Below are positions 58,095 through 64,000 of a stretch of DNA of 64,000 bases, piece after piece (positions within the stretch are counted from its first letter, which is position 1; every line of letters starts with the position of its first letter). The notes below the pieces were generated by a model, which was not told where the DNA came from, searched no databases, and saw only the letters and a list, made by a program, of their open reading frames with translations. Origin of the DNA: Periplaneta americana (Eukaryota; Arthropoda; Insecta; Blattodea; Blattidae); NCBI RefSeq assembly GCF_040183065.1, contig NC_091121.1, positions 63,582,287 through 63,646,286 on the forward strand. The letters run 5' to 3'. The position numbers were made by a program, and so were the translations under genes.

Positions 58095-58307
58095 TATATA
58101 GTGCTTATATAGGCCTATTATATACATTCCGTAGGCAACTTATGATTAGAAATAGCTAGGTACCTAGTTTTCGCAAACCACAGATGGGTTTTCAGCTGAT
58201 AAAAGCAAACATTTTATCTTTGAAGCCTTTCCAGGCCAAAGTATAAAAAGTTTAAACTTGCGAAATTTTTGTTTTTGGAACGAAGTTCGTGTTTTTCAAG
58301 AGAGATT

Positions 58308-58312
<5 letters not shown>

Positions 58313-58340
<28 letters not shown>
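58313..58340. repeat. Poly(T) tract
   Basis: An unbroken run of 28 T, shortly before the LINE. Confidence 0.95.
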
Positions 58341-58346
<6 letters not shown>

Positions 58347-58429
58347 ATTTCAATTTAAAGTGACCACAGACTGATATTTATGTACAAAAATTTGAATTTA
58401 ACATTCAAACCCTATTTGAGTACTCAATT

Positions 58430-59430
58430 TTGAATCTAATATGTAATAATTGTAATTTCTGTTTTCATTGGAAATGTATAGATATAGATCCTGATAATTT
58501 TGTTGACAATGGTAGTTGGGAATGTAGTGATTGTATATATGATAGAAAGATGCGCGATCAACTGGAGAGAATGAGAGCCCTAGAATTGGAATTAGATGAG
58601 GCAAAGTGTGAAATTAATAAATTGAGAGCTTTGAAGGATAGCATTAGTGTTTCGAATAAAGGGAGATCTCACACTTGGATGAAACCAAAGAATTCCAAAT
58701 CTAGGAGTAGACGTTTCTCTGCGGATGATGCTGCATCAATCAAACTGACCAACAAATTCAGTGCTCTTCAAGCAATGAATGTTGATCAGGAGAACTCAGA
58801 CCCAGTATCGACATTAGTAAAGGTAAGTCAGAAAACAGATAAGGTTAATGATTGTAGGAGTAAAGTATTGATTTTAGGAAGCAGCCATGCAAGAGTATTT
58901 CCTCAATTTTGAAGTCGAAACTGGGCGATGAGTTTGAAGTATCTAGTGTATGTAAGCCTAATGCTCCTCTGAAGAATGTTGTTGAGGATATGATGAAATT
59001 GAGTTCAGATTTTTCTAAGAGGGATCATGTAGTTATAGTGGGTGGGCCAGGTAATAGTATTGATAACGATTGTAACTATTCTATTGAGAAAGATGTCAAC
59101 AACATAATTGAGATGAGCAGCCATACCAATGTGGGATTTCTCAGTCTTTTCAGCAGGTACGACAAGCCGTATCTTCACAGGAGGGTGCGGAGTGTGAATA
59201 TGCGGCTTGAGCGGGCTCTGATGAGACCTGGGGCATCACACATTGGTTTGATAGATGTAAGCCCTATAAGAAGGTATGAATATACGTCACATGGCCTGCA
59301 TCTGAATGGTAGAGGCAAGGAGCACCTTTCGGTTCTTATTGCTAATAGCATCAGAGGCAGCCATGTTAAAAAGCAGAGTTGTAATATTCCTGTGTTAGTT
59401 AATGCTAGGGCTTCTCCTTTTTTAGGTTAA
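58430..59430 (+). pseudogene. CR1-like ORF1: PHD-like finger and esterase
   Basis: The first frame (58430-58912) begins CNNCNFCFHWKCIDID followed by WECSDC, i.e. the C-x2-C-x4-H-x2-C and C-x2-C parts of a PHD finger; the first CxxC is absent. A charged, probably coiled-coil stretch RMRALELELDEAKCEINKLR follows. Then VLILGSSHARVF opens an SGNH esterase (block I). A one-base loss in a T run near 58906 shifts to the second frame (58909-59430), with VIVGGPGNSID (block III) and SHGLHLNGRG (block V). The catalytic Asp expected before GLH is His here. ORF1 proteins bind RNA in retrotransposition; this one is broken. Confidence 0.85.
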
Positions 59431-59450
59431 ACCTCCCACCAGTAAGATGT

Positions 59451-60224
59451 TTGAAACAAGTTCAACTAAATTGTAAATGCTTTGATGTTTCTGGTAATGA
59501 ACACAGTAACTTCACTATTTTTCATCAAAATATTAGGGGATTAAAACAAAAAACTGATGAATTGATCACTTCTTTAGCAACTCAAAATCATAAACCTCAG
59601 ATATTATGTATAACTGAACATCATATGAAGCAACAGCAAATACTACAACTGTCTTTACATGGATATGTATTAGGTTCTCATTTCTGTAGACATGTCTTCC
59701 AAAAAGGGGGTGCCTGTATTTTTATCAGAGAGGATCTATTATTTAGTAAAATTGATATATCTGATTTTTGTCTTGAACAAGATATTGAAATCTGTGGAAT
59801 ACAAATTGGTTATGAGATATCAAATTTAATTATCTTATGTGTTTATAGGGCGCCAATGGGACATTATAAGAAATTTACAACTAACTTACATTCATTATTG
59901 AAAAGACTTTATAAACCACATACCGAATTTGTAATCTGTGGTGACATAAACATAGATTATCTATCAGAAAGCTCACGTAAAAGAAAATTAAACTCACGTC
60001 TTGAAACTTATAATCTTAGTCACACAGTATGTTTTCCAATCAGAACACAAGCTGGAAGTAGTACTGCCATTGATAATATATTTATAGATAAAAGTAGATT
60101 GAATTCCTATTCAACAGTACCATTTGTCAATGGCCTGTCTGATCACGATGCACAAATTCTAAGTGTTTTCAATATGAGTGAAAAATTCCAAAGTGTTAAT
60201 CTAAAAATAAAAAAAGGATTATAA
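59451..60224 (+). pseudogene. CR1-like ORF2, endonuclease part
   Basis: APE-type endonuclease motifs are intact: FHQNIRGLKQKTDEL, LCITEHHM (catalytic Glu), VYRAP, VICGDINIDYL (GDxN), SSTAIDNIFID and LSDHDAQIL (catalytic Asp-His). The frame stops at 60222-60224, but homologous residues (NAESLHHLNTCLQN) follow in another frame, so ORF2 is broken here by frameshift and stop codons up to about 60445. Confidence 0.9.
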
Positions 60225-60444
60225 ATGCTGAATCTCTTCATCATTTAAATACATGTCTACAAAATTAATCTTGGGAAAATGTATATAGTACCGATACCAT
60301 TGATATTAATACTAAATTTAATGCATTTTTCACTACATTTACGAATTATTTCAATGAATGTTTTCCAGTCAAGGTGGTGAAAAAATGTAAAAGTAAAAAC
60401 AGGGAATTAAAATATCATGTGCTAGAAAAAGGAATCTATATTTA

Positions 60445-60688
60445 ATGAGTAGGAATAGTGATGATCCTCATGTTCATAATTACTACAAGAATTACTGTAA
60501 AACTTTGACAAAAGTTATAAAAGATGCAAAGAAAATGTATCTGAATGAAAAAATACAAAATTCAGATAATAAGATTAAAACTATTTGGGATATTATTAAA
60601 AATGAAACTAATCGATATTCAAAGAGTGAAAATATTACTTGCATTAAAATCAATGATAGTAAAATAGATAACCCAAAATCAATTGCAA
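60445..60688 (+). pseudogene. CR1-like ORF2, linker before reverse transcriptase
   Basis: The frame HNYYKNYCKTLTKVIKDAKK continues to IKTIWDIIKNETN and then INDSKIDNPKSIANHF, typical of the linker between endonuclease and reverse transcriptase in jockey/CR1-type ORF2. It is cut by the antisense insertion at 60689. Confidence 0.8.
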
Positions 60689-60942
60689 ATCATTTTATTC
60701 ATTCATTCATTCATTCATTCATTCATTCATTCATTCATTCATTCATTTATTCATTCATTCATTCATTTATTTTATTCCATAGATCTTACATAAGCAATGA
60801 AGCTTTAAGATGTGGAACATGTCAACATTTTACAATATTACAATTACAATTTTTACAAATTTTTATAGTTTTACAATTTAGTAATTTTCTACAATTTTTA
60901 CAATGTTGTACAATTTTTTTACATTTTGGCGAGATGTAGTGA
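60689..60942 (-). mobile_element. Antisense insertion of the same LINE's 3' end
   Basis: The 254 bp are the inverse of about 63638-63855: an ATTC tetramer run, TTATTCCATAGATC, TTTAAGATGTGGAACATG and the TTTTACAATATTACAATTAC series, ending CATTTTGGCGAGATGTAG. A very short 5'-truncated copy inserted antisense in ORF2 and splits it. Confidence 0.9.
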
Positions 60943-62617
60943 GTAACGACTTCTATATAAATATTATTCAGAACTTAAACATTCAAGATTGTGCAGAAGA
61001 TGCTGCACTTGGTTACCTAACTGATGCATTTAAACACTGAGTTTTTAGGTCTCAAATTTATTCCCACTACCGCAGCAGAAATCATGCATGTGATAAAACA
61101 ACTAAAAACAAAATATTCCTCTGGATATGATGAAATTCAAAGTAAAGTTCTGAAAGCTTGTTCTGAAATATTATCCCCTCCGTTAAGCTATCTATGCAAT
61201 TTGTCAATGCAATGTGGTATTTTTTCAGAAAAACTCAAATATTCAATAGTAAAACCAATATACAAAAAGGGAGATAAATGTACTATTGCTAATTATAGAC
61301 CCATATCATTATTAACAACATTTTCAAAAGTGTTTGAGAAAGTTACGTATAATAGATTATATCATTACCTGGAGTCCAACAATATATTAGTTTTAGAACA
61401 GTTTGGATTTAGAAAACAAAAATCGACAGAGAATGCTGCTTTTAGTTCGGTGGATGAAATACTAAATTCATTAAATTCGAAACTACATGTAGGTGGGATT
61501 TTTTGTGACTTGGCTAAAGCATTTGATTGTGTAGACCATAGTATATTAGTAAAAAAATTGAGTTTTATGGTATTAAAGATGAGATGTTGGGTTGGTTTAC
61601 ATGTATTTATCAAATAGAAAACAAAAAGTAGAAATAAATGTACCAAATAGTCATAAAGTTACTTATTCAGAATTTAGAAATATTAAACATGGTGTTCCAC
61701 AGGGATCAATTTTAGGTCCATTGTTGTTTCTAGTTTATATTAATGATTTAGCCTTGACCATAAACAATTCATCCCATGTAATTTTATTTGCAGATGATAC
61801 AAGTGTAATTATTTCAAGCAAACAATACGATCATTTTATAAACACTTCTAATACAGTGCTGAATCTAATGAATGAATGGTTCCATGCAAATAAACTAGCA
61901 CTTAATGTTGATAAAACCAGTGCAGTCAAATTTAGTACACACAATAGTGCTCAGGTTTCCTACAGTATTCGATTAAATGGAACTCATCTCAAAGAATCTA
62001 TAAGTACAAAGTTTCTTGGTTTAGAATTGGATAATCACTTGAATTGGAAAACGCATATAGAATGTATTACTCGTAAATTGAGCTCTGCCTGTTATGCATT
62101 AAGATCCTTATCTACTATTGGTGATATAAACTTACTTAAAATGTCATACTTTGCATATTTTCACTCTGTAATGAAATATGGATTAATATTCTGGGGTAAC
62201 TCGTCTGAAGCTAAACACGTTTTTGTTTTACAAAAGAAAGCTATAAGAATAATGGCCGGTGTGCATAAAAGGACCTCATATAAAAATATTTTCCGAAACT
62301 TAGAAATCTTGACTTTACCTTGTGAATACATTCTTTCCCTAATGATGCTGTATATTAAGAACCAAGATAAATTCAGTACTAATCAAGACATTCATCATTT
62401 TAATACAAGACATAAATCAGATCTTCATCTACCCTCTGTTAGTCTAAGCTGTTTTAAAAAAGGAGTTCGCTATTCATGTATAACAGTCTTCAACGCACTG
62501 CCTAATTATCTTAAAGATTTGAAGAACCACGAGAAAAGGTTCAGAAAAGAATTAACCAAATTTCTACATACTCATACCTTCTACACAATTGATGAATTGT
62601 TTATGCTTGTGAATTGA
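60943..62617 (+). pseudogene. CR1-like ORF2, reverse transcriptase part
   Basis: Motifs in order: TAAEIMHVIKQLKTKYSSGYD, IYKKGDKCTIANYRPISLLT, FGFRKQKSTENAAF, GGIFCDLAKAFDCVDH, then after two frame changes near 61562-61600 GVPQGSILGPLLFLVYINDL, ILFADDTSVII (catalytic FADD), WFHANKLALNVDKT, KFLGLELDNHLNWKTHIE, and a C-terminal domain ending IDELFMLVN. The catalytic residues are intact but the ORF is split into frames 61024-61617 and 61592-62617, plus the upstream break. The C-terminal third is duplicated in copy B. Confidence 0.9.
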
Positions 62618-63350
62618 ATTATTCTACTTAAATGACATGTACAATTTTATATAGCTCAACTAAAATATGTTTTTATATTGACTTAATCTGTTTACTATGT
62701 ATTGTATTTTTTTGTTTAGCATAACTGATGAATTGTATGTACTGTAAATTGAATAGTATACTGTATAGGTCAACTGATGAATTGTTTAAGCTTATAAATT
62801 GAATTAATCTACTTCATATGAATTGTATAGCTTAACGAAAATAAGTTTGTAAATTGAACTAATTTGATTGTATAGTTTGGCTGATGAATTGTATATGTTC
62901 TTAAAATGATTACTAGTCTGTGTAGCTCTACTGATGAATTGTATATAGACCTACTGTAAATTGAATGGTAATATGTATAGCTCAACTGATGAATTGTTTA
63001 TGATTATAAATTGAATTAATCTACTTGATATTAATTGCACAAATTTGTATAGCTTAATGAAAGTATGCTACTTTGTATTGTATATATTTGTATAGTTTTG
63101 GCCGATGAATTGTATATGCTTTAAATTGAATAGTAATCTATATAGCTCTACTGATAAATTGTCTGTGTTTGTAATTTGAAGTTGTTTGCATGATATGTAT
63201 TATCAATTTCTGTATATCACAACTGGTTGAATTGTTTATGCCTTAAATTTAATTAACTTGTTTTGTATTATACATGTAGCTCAACTTATGAATGATCGTT
63301 TGCATTTGTAAATTTAATAATCTGATTGGCTATGTATTGTATACTTTTAG
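62618..63350 (+). repeat. LINE 3' UTR: diverged tandem repeats
   Basis: The words CTGATGAATTGTtTATG and TAAATTGAATTAATCTACTT recur about ten times at irregular 45-110-bp spacing (about 62727, 62773, 62881, 62931, 62986, 63103, 63150, 63225, 63286). The first instance is the end of ORF2 itself (about 62587-62630). Copy B shows the same series inverted (13980-14820). Confidence 0.85.
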
Positions 63351-63354
63351 TAGA

Positions 63355-63640
63355 GCCATCGATGTAGCTCAGTCGGCAGACTCGCTGGGCTGCTGATCCG
63401 GAGCTGCGTTTGGGCTTTGGTTGGATCCCCCTTTGGTCTTTGGTTTCTTCCGAGGTTTTCCCCAGCCGTGGGACTGAAGCCAGATGGTCTATGGCGAGTC
63501 CTTGGCATCAACCCCTTTGATTTGATTACCCCCCTTTGATTTGATTACCTGGTTGGGTTTTTCCGAGGTTTCCCCCACCAAAAGGCAAATGCCGGGTAAT
63601 ATTTTGGCGAATCCTCGGACCTCATCTCATCTCACTACAT
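63355..63640 (+). mobile_element. tRNA-like / SINE-like module in the LINE 3' UTR
   Basis: The head GATGTAGCTCAGTCGGCAGA carries a good A box, then GCTGGGCTGCTGATCC and TTGGTTGGATCCCC (degenerate B box; copy B keeps GAGTTGAATCCCC). The body has GGTTGGGTTTTTCCGAGGTT, GGCAAATGCCGGGTAATATT and CGAATCCTCGGACCTCATC, which resembles the central domain of SINE A. Copy B has the module at the identical position (about 13720-13975), so it belongs to this LINE subfamily rather than being an independent insertion. Confidence 0.8.
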
Positions 63641-63812
63641 CTCGCCAAAATGTAAAAAAAAAAATGTAAAAAATTGCACAAAATTGTAAAAATTGTAGAA
63701 AATTACTAAATTGTAAAACTATAAAAATTTGTAAAAATTGTAATTGTAATATTGTAAAATGTTGACTTGTTCCACATCTTAAAGCTTCATTGCTCATGTA
63801 AGATCTATGGAA

Positions 63813-63860
63813 TAAAATAAATAAATGAATGAATGAATGAATGAATGAATGAATGAAATG
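63813..63860. repeat. (AATG)n LINE tail
   Basis: About 9 AATG units after TCTATGGAATAAAATAAATA; the 3' terminal repeat of the LINE, inverted in copy B (13503-13612) and in the nested copy (60689-60770). Confidence 0.95.
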
Positions 63861-64000
63861 AATGAACGGATTTCGAATAACTTTATTTTCAAATATAAAG
63901 TAGAAATAGCGTGATTGTTTTGTGATGTCTATTAGTTTTTACTAGTGGCACAAAGAACAAGAGACTGTTACACAAATTTCTCTGCACGACATGTAAGTCC

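Larger units (their letters stand above)
58400..63860 (+). mobile_element. CR1-like LINE, near full length, copy A
   Basis: Order: ORF1 with PHD-like finger and SGNH esterase, ORF2 with apurinic endonuclease and reverse transcriptase, repeat-rich 3' UTR, tRNA-like/SINE-like module, (AATG)n tail. PHD and esterase domains in ORF1 are the hallmark of CR1-like non-LTR retrotransposons. The 5' end is slightly truncated because the first zinc-ligand pair of the PHD is missing. Several frameshifts and an antisense insertion of its own 3' end (60689-60942) make it inactive. Copy B is at 13503-15597. Confidence 0.9.

Overview
The window looks like a piece of a large, AT-rich, transposon-packed insect genome. 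Dense simple repeats, tRNA-derived SINEs with a shared central domain, CR1-like and RTE-like LINE pieces, Helitron, hAT, P-like and pogo/Tigger-like elements, and introns of about 2 kb all fit a blattodean (cockroach or termite, perhaps Periplaneta). That placement is inferred from recalled repeat families, not from a database search. No bacterial-type gene, CRISPR array or rRNA is visible.

Only one host gene is convincing. Four in-frame exons on the + strand at 32.9-41.5 kb encode the C-terminal 907 residues of an XK-related membrane protein of the XKR4/6/7 type. Its upstream exons were not found. The last exon is about 2 kb and encodes a long, probably disordered tail. That tail contains four copies of an unusual KRRGICSP-type motif spaced 29-34 residues apart. 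A second recognisable host sequence is an apparent minus-strand pseudogene fragment of gamma-tubulin complex component 2 (GCP2) at about 43.4-43.8 kb.

Layout: 0-13 kb holds a SINE, Helitron-like copy 1 inside a TTA microsatellite, a TTAA-flanked element, a Tigger-like MITE, a foldback MITE, an RTE-like fragment split by a short hAT-like MITE, and a hAT element with an exact 8-bp target duplication that itself contains a SINE. 13-16 kb holds a minus-strand, 5'-truncated copy of a CR1-like LINE. 18.8-21.1 kb is a terminal-inverted-repeat element into which Helitron-like copy 2 inserted. 22-25 kb has two hAT C-terminal fragments around a 798-bp foldback element. 27.1-30.5 kb is a four-level nest (hAT-like MITE, then poly(A)-tailed tandem-repeat retroposon, then GTF2IRD2-type hAT, then Helitron-like copy 3). 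31-33 kb holds SINEs. 33-41.5 kb is the XKR gene with intronic repeats. 41.7-43.0 kb is a P-element-like transposon just past the XKR stop codon. 45.3-46.4 kb is a 51-bp minisatellite. 48.9-58.1 kb holds decayed hAT, RTE and Tigger-like elements. 58.4-63.9 kb is a nearly complete but dead CR1-like LINE (PHD plus esterase ORF1, endonuclease plus reverse transcriptase ORF2), interrupted by an antisense copy of its own 3' end.

All transposase and reverse transcriptase genes seen are broken, so no autonomous element is evident. Their boundaries, target duplications and nesting order are nevertheless unusually readable.
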